Origin: Caballeronia temeraria
GTDB lineage: Bacteria; Pseudomonadota; Gammaproteobacteria; Burkholderiales; Burkholderiaceae
Direction of reading: 5' to 3'
NCBI RefSeq assembly: GCF_001544795.2
Contig: NZ_FCOI02000009.1
Coordinates: 62,001 to 126,000 of the forward strand
Length of the DNA: 64,000 nucleotides
The position numbers and the translations under genes were made by a program. Below the pieces are notes generated by a model, which did no database searches, was not told the origin of the DNA, and saw only the letters and a list, made by a program, of their open reading frames with translations. Below are positions 9,271 through 17,664 of this stretch, piece by piece; within the stretch, counting starts at the first letter, position 1; each line of letters opens with the position of its first letter.

Positions 9271-9539
9271 GCGATGACATCGATCCGGCGCTCGTCGCCG
9301 TGCTGACGCAGCTTTGGCGCGCGCGGACCGAAACGCCGGAGCGCGCGTGGTCGCTGGCGAAACTGGCGAAACAGTCCGGCTTGCCGATGAGCACGCTGCG
9401 GCGGCAATTGACGGGGATCGAGGACGCAGGGCTTGTGGAGGTGAGGGTCGGCGAGGATGGCGCGGGCAGCGCGTGGTTGACGGAGGAGGGCGCGGCGCTT
9501 TGCCGTGGCGTGTTCGGCGACGATGAAGCGGCTTCCTGA
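9267..9539 (+). CDS. Small winged-helix (ArsR/MarR-like) DNA-binding protein
   Basis: A 90-residue protein. The ATG overlaps the TGA of the upstream MocR gene in an ATGA junction, with GGGAGA upstream. The sequence SLAKLAKQSGLPMSTLRRQL followed by EDAGLVEVRVGEDGAGSAWLT reads as a helix-turn-helix plus wing and is predicted DNA-binding. Translational coupling suggests it acts with or modulates the MocR regulator, but no partner or ligand can be named. It could equally be a small MarR-type repressor of the divergent oxidoreductase. Confidence 0.7.
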   Translation: MSDDIDPALVAVLTQLWRARTETPERAWSLAKLAKQSGLPMSTLRRQLTGIEDAGLVEVRVGEDGAGSAWLTEEGAALCRGVFGDDEAAS

Positions 9540-9587
9540 GTGCGCCGAGTGTGGTCATACTGAGGTAACCACTTCCGGCACGACACC

Positions 9588-11039
9588 TTGGACATCCACA
9601 TCACCCTGCACGGCCGCCGCGACCTGACCGGCCAGATCTACGGCCAGTTGCGCGCGGGCATCATCGAAGGGCGGCTCGCCGCGAACGCGCGTCTGCCGTC
9701 CACGCGCGATCTCGCCGCGCAGCTCGGCGTCTCGCGCAAGACCACGCTCGATGTCTTCGAGCGGCTCATCGCCGAAGGTTTTCTGCGCACGCGCACGGGC
9801 GACGGCACGTTCGTCGCGGATGGCCTCACGCGGCTGCCATCCGCACGCGCCGAGCCGGTTTCAGCCCGCGCTCGCGCCACCGGCATCTGGCGCAAGATGC
9901 CCGAGCGCATGGCCATGCCGATGCCGCCCGCCCACGAAACGCTCGACTGCGACTTCCGTGGCGGCGTCACCGACAAATCGCTCTTTCCCTATGACGCGTG
10001 GCGTCGCTGTCTGAATCAGGCGCTGCGCACGCAGGCGCGCGCGGATGGCGGCGTCGCGGGCTATCGCGATCCGGGCGGCGAGCAGGCGTTGCGGCTCGGC
10101 ATCGCGCGCTATCTCGCGTTCAGCCGCGCCGTCGTGTGCAACTGGCAGGACGTGATCGTGACGCAGGGCGCGCAACAGGCGCTCGACCTGCTCGCGCGCG
10201 TCACGATCCAGCCGGGCGATGTCGTCGCGGTCGAAGAGCCGGGTTATCCGCCCGCGCGGGCGCTGTTCGCGGCGCTCGGGGCGCGCATCGCGCATGTGCC
10301 GGTCGATGGCGAGGGTATCGTGGTGAAGAAGCTGCCGCGCAACACGCGGCTCGTGTACGTGACACCGTCGCACCAGTTTCCGCTCGGCATGCCGATGAGC
10401 CTCGATAGGCGCGTCGAACTGCTCGAATGGGCGGCGAAGCGCGGCGCGGTGATCGTCGAGGACGACTACGACGGCGAATTCCGCTTCGAAGGACGGCCGG
10501 TCGAATCGCTGAAAAGTCTGGATCGCGCGGGGCTCGTCGCGTATGTCGGCACGTTCTCGAAGACGGTTTTTCCCGATCTGCGGCTCGGCTACGTCGTGCC
10601 GCCCGCGACGCTCTCCAAGCCGCTCTGGAACGCGAAGCAGATTTGCGACTGGCACAGTTGCATGCTGACGCAAGCGGCGCTCGGCGCGTTCATGCTCGAT
10701 GGCGAGTACGCGAAGCATCTGCGCCGCATGCACAAGGCCTACGCCGAACGCCGCGCGCTGTTGATCGAGCGTCTGCGAGGCGCGCTCGCGCCCTGGTTCG
10801 AGCCGCTGCCCGCGACGGCCGGCATCCATCTCGTCGCGCGGCTCGCCGGTTCGCTGCGGGAAGACGAAGTCGTCGCGGCGGCGCGCGCGGCATCGGTCGG
10901 GCTGTATGGGATTCGCGCGTTCTATGCGGGCGAGCCGGCGCAGCAGGGCGTGCTGCTTGGCTACGGCGGGACGAATGCCGATGCCATCGAGCGCGGCGCG
11001 ACACGCCTCGCCGCGCTCATGCCGACGCTCGTCCGCTAG
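9588..11039 (+). CDS. MocR/PdxR-type GntR-aminotransferase regulator
   Basis: A 483-residue MocR protein. The winged helix sits near residues 10-75 (GQIYGQLRAGIIEGRL, LGVSRKTTLDVFERLIAEGF). The aminotransferase-like domain follows (VTQGAQQALDLLARV, VEEPGYPPARALF, VEDDYDGEFRFEGRP, GTFSKTVFPDLRLGYV with the expected PLP lysine). It resembles the PdxR branch more than its neighbour at 7.8-9.3 kb, though no pdxST genes are near. The TTG at 9588 is the only sensible start upstream of the wHTH. No strong ribosome site precedes it, so the start is less certain than the frame. It is convergent with the TAXI gene, separated by 10 bp. Confidence 0.83.
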   Translation: MDIHITLHGRRDLTGQIYGQLRAGIIEGRLAANARLPSTRDLAAQLGVSRKTTLDVFERLIAEGFLRTRTGDGTFVADGLTRLPSARAEPVSARARATGIWRKMPERMAMPMPPAHETLDCDFRGGVTDKSLFPYDAWRRCLNQALRTQARADGGVAGYRDPGGEQALRLGIARYLAFSRAVVCNWQDVIVTQGAQQALDLLARVTIQPGDVVAVEEPGYPPARALFAALGARIAHVPVDGEGIVVKKLPRNTRLVYVTPSHQFPLGMPMSLDRRVELLEWAAKRGAVIVEDDYDGEFRFEGRPVESLKSLDRAGLVAYVGTFSKTVFPDLRLGYVVPPATLSKPLWNAKQICDWHSCMLTQAALGAFMLDGEYAKHLRRMHKAYAERRALLIERLRGALAPWFEPLPATAGIHLVARLAGSLREDEVVAAARAASVGLYGIRAFYAGEPAQQGVLLGYGGTNADAIERGATRLAALMPTLVR

Positions 11040-11049
11040 ATTCGCGGCA

Positions 11050-12189
11050 TCACTGATCGCACAGGAGCAGCAGCTTTTCCTGCGCGGAGCACGCCGCTTT
11101 CTTCGGCTTCTGCGCGGCCGCGTCCGGATCACGCGCGGCGACCTTGCGCGCCGGATTCTGCGACTGCTCGGCCGCCGCCGTGCGCTGCGCGATGCACGCG
11201 CGCAAGTGCTTTTCCATCGGCGGATAGTATTTCCAGCCCTTCGTGAGCGGCGGCAGTTCGAGATGCACCTGCTTCCACTTCGGATGGCCCTGCGCCTGCA
11301 GCGTGTCGAAGTTCGTACACAGCGAATCGGCGAACTTCGACAGCGCGCCGACCGTGCCGCGCAAGCCGTAATCGTAGGTCACGAGAAACGCTTTCACGGT
11401 GAGCGTCGGCGTGTCTTCCTGAATCCAGTTCGGATAGCTCGTCGTGCGGATCGTCGCCGGAAAGTAGGTCTGCTTCGCGCGCGCGGTTTCCTGCGCATTC
11501 GGATCGAGGCGCAGCAGCTTGATCTGCTTCAGCAGCTCGGGATTCATGTCCTGAAAGAGCTTCGCCGGCTGTCCCGCGACGATCACGGCCACGTCGATCT
11601 TGCCGACGATCAGCCGCGCGAGCGAATCCTCGTTGTTGAGGTGCTGCTCGCTGGCATCGGCGATCGGCTCGCCGAACATCAGCCGGTACAGCGTCTCCGC
11701 CGATTGCGCCGTGCCGCTGCCGATCGGCCCGACGCTGATGTTCTTGCCCTTGATCTCGTGGATGTATTTCATCGGCGAATCGGCGCGCGTGACGAAGTAA
11801 ATCTCTTCGTCGTAGAGCGGCATGATGAGCCGCAGCGGCTTGATGATCTTGCCCGCATCGGCGTTGCCCGAGGTCGCCATGTCCATGTACGCCTGATACA
11901 CGTCCGATTGCACCAGCGCGAACTTCACGCCGGGCTCGTAGCGCATGCGCTGCACGTTCTCCGCCGATCCCTTCGACGGCAGCACTTCCAGTTCGATGCC
12001 GGCCGGCTCGGCCACGTACTTCGACAAGTCCTGCCCGATCTGGATATACGTGCCGCGCTCCTGGCCCGTCGTGATCTTGTAGGGAATCGGATCGGCGGCG
12101 AAGCTCGATCCCGCTCCGATCAGCCCCGCGATGGCGAGAAGCGTCAGCGCGCCCCGTGCGGCGTTGCGCATGTATTTCGTGGTGAACAT
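11050..12189 (-). CDS. TAXI-family TRAP transporter solute-binding protein
   Basis: A 379-residue periplasmic binding protein with a Sec signal peptide (residues about 1-32, ending SSFAA). The TAXI fold is indicated by YKITTGQERGTYIQIGQDL, VLPSKGSAENVQRM, KGKNISVGPIGSGTAQ and a C-terminal PPLTKGWKYYPP. TRAP-TAXI systems import organic acids or amino acids with a fused DctQM membrane protein, but no membrane component is encoded nearby, so this is an orphan. The C-terminal 40 residues are Ala/Lys-rich and end in two cysteines, an extension beyond the usual fold. AAGGGTC upstream of the ATG supports the start. Confidence 0.85.
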   Translation of the reverse strand: MFTTKYMRNAARGALTLLAIAGLIGAGSSFAADPIPYKITTGQERGTYIQIGQDLSKYVAEPAGIELEVLPSKGSAENVQRMRYEPGVKFALVQSDVYQAYMDMATSGNADAGKIIKPLRLIMPLYDEEIYFVTRADSPMKYIHEIKGKNISVGPIGSGTAQSAETLYRLMFGEPIADASEQHLNNEDSLARLIVGKIDVAVIVAGQPAKLFQDMNPELLKQIKLLRLDPNAQETARAKQTYFPATIRTTSYPNWIQEDTPTLTVKAFLVTYDYGLRGTVGALSKFADSLCTNFDTLQAQGHPKWKQVHLELPPLTKGWKYYPPMEKHLRACIAQRTAAAEQSQNPARKVAARDPDAAAQKPKKAACSAQEKLLLLCDQ

Positions 12190-12384
12190 GATTGACCCTT
12201 AGTCTGAGTTGGACGGGTGCTTTTGAAACTCGCGCATTGCGGAAAACGCTCCGCGTCGCGCGCAATCTGCTCATGGCCGCTGACTGGCACGCCGCTCAAA
12301 ACGCGAAGGTGCGTGGCGCGTGCTTGCCGTGCGTCGTTGTTGTCTCTGCGTGTTCTTGTACTTGCGTCGTTCTTATAGGTTTTT

Positions 12385-14286
12385 TCAGCGCGACGGCGGC
12401 TTCGAAGCCGAATCGCCGCCGCTCCAGCCGTATTGCTTGATGGCGCGCTCGAGTTCCTCGGACTTGTCGGAGTCGAGATGCGAGCCTGCCGGCATGTTGG
12501 CGAACTGGGGCGACGCGCCCGTGCTGGCAGTCGCCTGCGTGCTGCGCGTCGCGACGTTCGTCTGCGCGACCGGTTGCGCCACGGCGGCGGCGGGCGGACG
12601 TGGCACGGCTGCCTGCATCGTGGCCGTCGAGGGCGGCAACGCGCTGCTCTGACTGCTGCCGGATTGCGGCGGGCGCGGCACGGGTGTGCGCGTGGCCGGC
12701 GCCTGTGCCTGCGGCTGCGGCGGATCTTCGCCAAGGTAGTACGCGCCGCGCGGATTGGCCGGACGGGCGGCCTGCTGCGGCGGCTCGTCGCCGAGATAGT
12801 AGGGCGCGCGCGGGTTCGCGGCCCGCGTGCTGGGCGCGGCGGAAGGCTGCGCGTCTTCGTCGCCGATATAGTAGGGCGCGCGCGCCGCCTGCGTGACGGG
12901 CGCCGGAGCGGGTTTGGCGGCGGCGGCCGGCTGGGACGGCGCGGGCGCCGCCGCTTGCGTCGTCGTTTGCGGTGCGGGCGCGGGCTTCGTCATCGTCGTG
13001 GCGATGGCAGGAGCGGCCGGCGGCGGCGTGATCGTCGTCGCGGTGATCGCGGCGGTCGCCGCCTGGCCGCGCGCGATCTTTTCTGCACGCGATTCGTACG
13101 CGGCTTCGTCGTCGGCCTGACGCGCGGCCGCGGCACTGCGCTGCGTGGTGCGCCGGTCCTGTGCCGGCTTCTGAGCGAACATATTCGGCCTCGCGCCCGC
13201 TGCAACGTTTGCCTGAGCGGGCGGCTGAATGGGTGCGGCCGCGCCGGCTCTCGGCTGCGCGGTCGCCGCCGTGTTCGTCGTATCCGGCGTATTCGCCACG
13301 TCCGCGGCGGGCGCCGTGCCCGGCATCCGTTTGGCGAGCGCGGCTTCTGCCGTTGGCGCGAGCCAGCCCGCGTGCGCGATCACGCGTTCGAGCATCACTT
13401 GCGACTCCATGTTGCTGCCGTCGAGCGCGAGCGCCTCGCCTGCGTTCTGCTGCACGCAGGCCCATGCGGAGGTCCGCTCGCACGCACGCGCGAGTTGCAG
13501 CGCGGCGTCGCGTTGCGCCTCGCGCTTGACGAGCTCGTCCTTCAGCGCTTCGTATTCCGCCCGCGCCTGTTGCTGCGCGGGAAGTACCTTGAGCCGCGCG
13601 CGGGCCGTCGCGAGATCGTGCTGATTCAACGCGGCGCGCACGTCCTGCAGCCCGTTGCCGGATGCGGGCGCGCGGATATCGGCCGGCGCGGGGGTATCGG
13701 TTGCGCCGCGCATGAGCGCGCCGACCTTGGAATCGATGACGCCCGAAACACTGTGATCGGCGGATGGCGTGCTGCCGGAGCCGCCATCGGAATCGCCGAG
13801 CTGGTAATAGAACATCGCGCCGAGCACCAAGGCGAGACCGCATGCGCCCGCAATGACGGTTTTCTTCGTGTTCCAGCGTTCGGAGGGCAAGGCGTCGGAA
13901 TCGTTGCTGGAATCGGCATAGGCGTTGCGCGCGGATTCCTCGGCGCGGCGCGCACGATATTCCGCCGCCTTCTGCGCGATGCGCTCGCTTGCGCGCTCCG
14001 TCCAGCGCGAGCGCATGCCCGGCTCGACGCGCTCGTCGTCGCCGGAGCCGATCGATGCCGAAGCACCCGATGCGGACGCCGCCGCCGAGGCGAGCGGCGC
14101 CGAAGCAGCCTTTTCGAAAACGTTCGCGCGGGACTTGCCCGGCGCGGCCTCGCGCGCGTGGCCGAACGCGGCGCTGCGGTCGGCGCCGCAATTGGGGCAG
14201 CTGTCGGCGTTTTTGCGCACCGTGCTGCCGCACCGCTGGCAGACGACGGAGAACATGGATGCGGGAAACGTCAGACGCGTGGTCAT
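12385..14286 (-). CDS. Zinc-ribbon single-pass membrane protein with Pro/Ala/Gln-rich repeat tail
   Basis: A 633-residue protein with ATG at 14286. Cysteines 16, 19, 30 and 33 (CQRCG, CPNCG) form an N-terminal zinc ribbon. Residues about 143-163 are a membrane helix (TVIAGACGLALVLGAMFYYQ) after a basic region, so the ribbon is probably cytoplasmic and the rest periplasmic. A helical, coiled-coil-like segment follows (LNQHDLATARARLKVLPAQ, LKDELVKREAQRDAALQLA). The tail from about 310 is Pro/Ala/Gln-rich and contains three repeats of the form [AG]xYY[IL]G[DE][DE]. No enzyme domain is recognised. The architecture suggests an envelope-anchored scaffold or sensor. Upstream in-frame ATGs exist but lack ribosome sites. 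Confidence 0.72.
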   Translation of the reverse strand: MTTRLTFPASMFSVVCQRCGSTVRKNADSCPNCGADRSAAFGHAREAAPGKSRANVFEKAASAPLASAAASASGASASIGSGDDERVEPGMRSRWTERASERIAQKAAEYRARRAEESARNAYADSSNDSDALPSERWNTKKTVIAGACGLALVLGAMFYYQLGDSDGGSGSTPSADHSVSGVIDSKVGALMRGATDTPAPADIRAPASGNGLQDVRAALNQHDLATARARLKVLPAQQQARAEYEALKDELVKREAQRDAALQLARACERTSAWACVQQNAGEALALDGSNMESQVMLERVIAHAGWLAPTAEAALAKRMPGTAPAADVANTPDTTNTAATAQPRAGAAAPIQPPAQANVAAGARPNMFAQKPAQDRRTTQRSAAAARQADDEAAYESRAEKIARGQAATAAITATTITPPPAAPAIATTMTKPAPAPQTTTQAAAPAPSQPAAAAKPAPAPVTQAARAPYYIGDEDAQPSAAPSTRAANPRAPYYLGDEPPQQAARPANPRGAYYLGEDPPQPQAQAPATRTPVPRPPQSGSSQSSALPPSTATMQAAVPRPPAAAVAQPVAQTNVATRSTQATASTGASPQFANMPAGSHLDSDKSEELERAIKQYGWSGGDSASKPPSR

Positions 14287-14924
14287 GCTGGAGCCCTCGA
14301 AGGACATGTGCGTGAGGTTGCCAAAATCGCGTGGCCGCCAATGCGCGCCGAGTCGTCGCGCCTGGTCGCGGGAACGTAGTCCCGCGGCAGCAATCCTTCG
14401 TATTCTGTTCCCGCGCGGCGTGCGCCTGCGGAAAACGACATTCCGACTATGGTTCAACCACTATCGGACGTCAATTGCCTTTCGCACCTAGTCCGGGCCG
14501 ACAGTTTAAGCGACTACACCATTGTGTTTCGCCGCGCCTCGTTTGGCGTCTGGACCGAAGCGTCCGGCGCATGGCCCTGATATCGATGTGAAAGCGTCGG
14601 ATCGATGCACGTACAACGCCGGATCGGCTCGCGCAGAGCGCTTCGCTTCTCTCGCTCACAATATTTCTGACATTTTGGGATCGCGCCGGCGGTTTTGAAC
14701 CGCCAATCCTTAGCCGTTAAACGACAAGGGCGCGCGACCGCCGGATAAGCCACTGATGTCAAAGCGATTCGCGCGTGTCATGAAGCGTTGTAACGCGCCC
14801 ACGCGGGGCGCTTAAACGCGGATTGGCCGCGATCTTCGGCAATTTTCGCGAGATTGATACGGATTCCGAAGCATTGTCCGAAACGAACGGCTTTCGTGTT
14901 TCGGGCGATGTCGCCAAGTACAAA
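14287..14924. other. Gene-free stretch between the zinc-ribbon gene and the dehydrogenase terminator
   Basis: About 640 bp without a convincing gene on either strand. Short open frames lack ribosome sites and have atypical composition. It holds a tRNA-like hairpin fragment near 14685-14728. I see no clear promoter motif. Part of it must carry the promoter of the zinc-ribbon gene, which reads leftward from 14286. Confidence 0.5.
14685..14728 (-). other. tRNA-like D-arm/anticodon-arm fragment (possible decayed tRNA)
   Basis: On the minus strand a 5-bp stem GGCGG/CCGCC encloses a 7-nt loop TTCAAAA, which reads like an anticodon arm with U33 and anticodon CAA. Just 5' of it is GTTTAACGGCTAAGGAT, reminiscent of a D arm. 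No T arm (GGTTCGA) or matching acceptor stem follows, so it is not an intact tRNA. The arm can also be read as a plain 7-bp hairpin with loop of three. Offered as a weak resemblance only. Confidence 0.2.
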
Positions 14925-14957
14925 AAGGCCGCGGCGCGAACGTCGCGCCGCGGCCTT
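14920..14957 (-). terminator. Rho-independent terminator of the aldehyde dehydrogenase gene
   Basis: A perfect 15-bp stem (14925-14939 with 14943-14957, loop acg) is followed on the minus strand by a T run complementary to caaaaa at 14921-14926. It lies 20 bp past the stop of the dehydrogenase gene. Confidence 0.85.
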
Positions 14958-14977
14958 CATCGGCCTGACAGGCGGCC

Positions 14978-16561
14978 TTACTCGGCCAGGTGCAGCTTGC
15001 CGTCGATACGGCGGTTCAGCCCGAGCGGATTGGCCGTCTTGAGCGCGTCGGGCAACAGCGCGTCAGGCAGATCCTGATAGCTCACCGGACGCAGGAAGCG
15101 GTTGATCGCGAGGCTGCCGACCGACGTCGAGCGGCCATCCGCCGTCGACGGGAACGGGCCGCCGTGCACCATCGCGTGACCGACTTCCACGCCCGTGCCG
15201 AAGCCGTTCACCAGCAGACGGCCCGTGCGGCGCTCGAGCGCGGGCAGGACGCGCTTGGCATCGGCGTAATCCGCTTCGTCGATGTGCAGCGCCGACGTCA
15301 ACTGGCCTTCCAGCGATTCGACGAGCTCGAGCATCGTCGCGAGATCCGGGCAGCGCACGACGAGCGACGACGCGCCGAAAATCTCTTCCTGGAGCGCGTG
15401 GCTGTTGCGGAAAGCGTCGGCAGTGGTGACGAACAGCGCCGACTGGCCCTGATTGTCGCCCTTCGCCTCGACGCCGCGCGCGGCGGTCGTCACGTTGGCG
15501 TGTTCGGCGGCACGCGACACGGCGCCTTGGTATGTCTTGCAGATGCCCGGCGTGAGCATGGTCTGCGCGGCCGTTTCCTGCAATGCAGCCGATGCCGCCG
15601 CGATGAACGCGTCGAGATCCGGACCGTCGACGGCGAGCACGAGACCCGGATTCGTGCAGAACTGGCCGGCGCCGAGCACGAGCGACGAAACGAACGCCTT
15701 GGCGATGGCTTCGCCGCGATTCTTGAGTGCGTTCGGGAACAGCAGAACCGGGTTGATGCTGCTCATTTCCGCGTAGACGGGAATCGGTTCGGTGCGCGCT
15801 GCCGCGATCTTCATGAGCGCCGTGCCGCCGCCGCGCGAACCGGTGAAGCCCGCCGCCTTGATGCGGTTGTCCGCCACGAGACCCTGGCCGACGTCGCGGC
15901 CGCTGTCGAACAGCAGCGAGAACGTGCCTTCCGGCAGGCCGCAGTCCTTCACGGCCTTCTGCACCGCGCGGCCGACGAGTTCCGCCGTGCCCGGATGCGC
16001 CGAGTGCGCCTTGACGATGACCGGGCAGCCCGCGGCGAGCGCCGAAGCCGTGTCGCCGCCGGCCACCGAGAATGCGAGCGGGAAGTTGCTCGCGCCGAAC
16101 ACGGCGACCGGGCCGACGCCGATATGGCGCAGACGCAGATCGACGCGCGGCAGCGGCTTGCGCTCGGGTTGCGCCGGATCGATGCGCACGCCGAGGAAGT
16201 CGCCGTTGCGGACGACATCAGCAAACATGCGCAGCTGGCCGACCGTACGGCCGCGCTCGCCTTCGAGACGCGCGCGCGGCAGGCCGCTTTCGATCATGCA
16301 GCGCTCGATCAGGTCATCGCCGATATCGAGAATATTCTGCGCGATCGTTTCGAGGAACTTCGCGCGCGCTTCGGGCGCGGTTTCGCGATAGACGTCGAAC
16401 GCGGCCCACGCGAGGGCGCAGGCGCGGTCGAGGTCGGCGAGCGTCGCGCCGCCGAAAGCCGGTTCGATGGCCGCGCCGGTCGACGCGTTGACGGCCTTGA
16501 TCGAGCCGTTCGAGCCGAAGACCGATTCCTGACCGATGAGCAGGTTGCCAGTGAGTTGCAT
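14978..16561 (-). CDS. Aldehyde dehydrogenase, alpha-ketoglutaric semialdehyde dehydrogenase type
   Basis: A 527-residue NAD(P)-dependent aldehyde dehydrogenase. The catalytic Cys is at about 302 ([11 protein letters not shown]) and the general base Glu at about 265 (AEMSSINPV). Further landmarks are [17 protein letters not shown], the [12 protein letters not shown] cofactor region and GFTGSRGGG. Length and motifs match 2,5-dioxovalerate (alpha-ketoglutaric semialdehyde) dehydrogenases, which convert the semialdehyde to 2-oxoglutarate at the end of oxidative pentose, sugar-acid or hydroxyproline breakdown. AAGGACGAGACATC precedes the ATG. The divergent LysR gene is the probable regulator. Substrate assignment is by family resemblance. 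Confidence 0.85.
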   Translation of the reverse strand: MQLTGNLLIGQESVFGSNGSIKAVNASTGAAIEPAFGGATLADLDRACALAWAAFDVYRETAPEARAKFLETIAQNILDIGDDLIERCMIESGLPRARLEGERGRTVGQLRMFADVVRNGDFLGVRIDPAQPERKPLPRVDLRLRHIGVGPVAVFGASNFPLAFSVAGGDTASALAAGCPVIVKAHSAHPGTAELVGRAVQKAVKDCGLPEGTFSLLFDSGRDVGQGLVADNRIKAAGFTGSRGGGTALMKIAAARTEPIPVYAEMSSINPVLLFPNALKNRGEAIAKAFVSSLVLGAGQFCTNPGLVLAVDGPDLDAFIAAASAALQETAAQTMLTPGICKTYQGAVSRAAEHANVTTAARGVEAKGDNQGQSALFVTTADAFRNSHALQEEIFGASSLVVRCPDLATMLELVESLEGQLTSALHIDEADYADAKRVLPALERRTGRLLVNGFGTGVEVGHAMVHGGPFPSTADGRSTSVGSLAINRFLRPVSYQDLPDALLPDALKTANPLGLNRRIDGKLHLAE

Positions 16562-16602
16562 GATGTCTCGTCCTTGCTTGGAGTGATTCGCGGCAGCCGC
16601 GC

Positions 16603-16666
16603 GTACAGGTTGTACGATGACTGCATCATGCCCGACTATACGGCCTCGCGCGGGCGCCTGTATAGT
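16603..16666. promoter_or_regulatory. Two inverted repeats in the dehydrogenase/LysR divergent region
   Basis: GTACA-ggt-TGTAC (16603-16615) is a perfect inverted repeat. ACTATAC (16635-16641) and GTATAGT (16660-16666) form a second perfect pair spaced by 18 bp. Both lie in the 164-bp gap between the dehydrogenase and LysR starts and are plausible LysR operators. Confidence 0.45.
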
Positions 16667-16725
16667 GAAACCTTTCCATCGCTTGATCGCTTTTTGGAAT
16701 CACCCGCCCTCCCGCAGGCCGAAGG

Positions 16726-17661
16726 ATGAAGAACACGCTCGATGTATTGATGTCGCGGCTGCGCATGAAGCAGTTGCAATTGCTGATCGCACTGGACGAC
16801 CACAAATCGCTGCACAAGGCGTCGAGCGCGATGGCGATGACACAATCCGCGGCGAGCAAGGCGCTCGCCGAACTTGAATCCATGCTGGAAGCGCCGCTGT
16901 TCGAGCGCGCGAAAAGCGGGCTGATTCCGAATCCGTTCGGCCGCTGCGTGGTGCGTTACGCGCGCGTTCTGGCCGCCGATCTGAATGCGCTCTGTCAGGA
17001 AGTCGCGCAGATTCGCGCGGGCACGGGCGGGCGGTTGACCGTCGGCACGATCATGGGCGCGGTGCCCGGCGTCGTCGCGCCGATCGTCAACGACATGCAC
17101 GCGAAGCATCCGGATCTGGCCATCGAAATCGTCGAGGATACGAGCGCGCGCATGCTGCCGATGCTCGACGACGGCCGCGTCGATCTCGTGATCGGCCGCT
17201 CGAGCGTGTCCGATCAGCCGACGAAATATCACTATCAGCCGCTCGCGGACGAGCCGCTGTGCATCGTCGTCGGTCAGGGGCACGAGCGCACGGGCGAGCG
17301 CCAAGTCGGTTTCGCGGATCTCGCCCGTTACCGCTGGGTCACCTATCCGAGCTACATGCCGATGAGCGCGCTGCTCGAACGCGAACTCGATCTCGCCGGA
17401 CTGCCGATGCCCTCCAATCCCATTTCCACCGCCTCGCCGCTCATGACGGTGACGCTGCTGCAGGAAAGCGCGGAACTCGTGTCGATTCTCCCGGCGAGCG
17501 TCGCGAAGGTGTTCGAGCGCCACGGCATGCTGCGGATTCTGCCGGTGCGCATGAAGTCGAAATCGCAGACATACGGCATCGTCACGCGCAAGGGCGGCGA
17601 GTTGTCGCCGGCGGCGCGGCAGTTCGTGCAGATGCTGCGCGAACAGAGCCGCCCGCATTGA
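16726..17661 (+). CDS. LysR-family regulator (GbpR-like)
   Basis: A 311-residue LysR protein. The N-terminal HTH lies around residues 18-75 (LLIALDDHKSLHKASSAMAM, TQSAASKALAELESMLEAPL), followed by a periplasmic-binding-like effector domain (LTVGTIMGAVPGVVAPIV, LPMLDDGRVDLVIGRSSV). It resembles GbpR-type regulators, which control sugar binding proteins and sugar dehydrogenases in Azospirillum and Agrobacterium. Its divergent position next to the ketoglutarate-semialdehyde dehydrogenase suggests control of sugar-acid catabolism in response to a sugar-derived ligand. No transport gene is adjacent. Confidence 0.83.
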   Translation: MKNTLDVLMSRLRMKQLQLLIALDDHKSLHKASSAMAMTQSAASKALAELESMLEAPLFERAKSGLIPNPFGRCVVRYARVLAADLNALCQEVAQIRAGTGGRLTVGTIMGAVPGVVAPIVNDMHAKHPDLAIEIVEDTSARMLPMLDDGRVDLVIGRSSVSDQPTKYHYQPLADEPLCIVVGQGHERTGERQVGFADLARYRWVTYPSYMPMSALLERELDLAGLPMPSNPISTASPLMTVTLLQESAELVSILPASVAKVFERHGMLRILPVRMKSKSQTYGIVTRKGGELSPAARQFVQMLREQSRPH

Positions 17662-17664
17662 ACG

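Noticed and set aside
7801..9558. A 585-codon minus-strand frame across the MocR and winged-helix genes
   Set aside because: High GC suppresses stops on the opposite strand. The composition is typical of antisense translation.
12433..14379. A 648-codon plus-strand frame opposite the zinc-ribbon gene
   Set aside because: It is an Arg/Gly-rich shadow. The minus strand has a ribosome site, zinc-ribbon and membrane helix.
14685..14728. Calling a tRNA gene here
   Set aside because: No T arm, acceptor stem or CCA end can be drawn, so only a weak tRNA-like note is kept.
14823..15077. An 84-codon frame before the dehydrogenase
   Set aside because: It runs through a strong terminator hairpin and into the end of the dehydrogenase gene.
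14990..16729. A 579-codon plus-strand frame opposite the aldehyde dehydrogenase
   Set aside because: The dehydrogenase has all catalytic residues and a terminator in its own direction. The opposite frame shows no motif.
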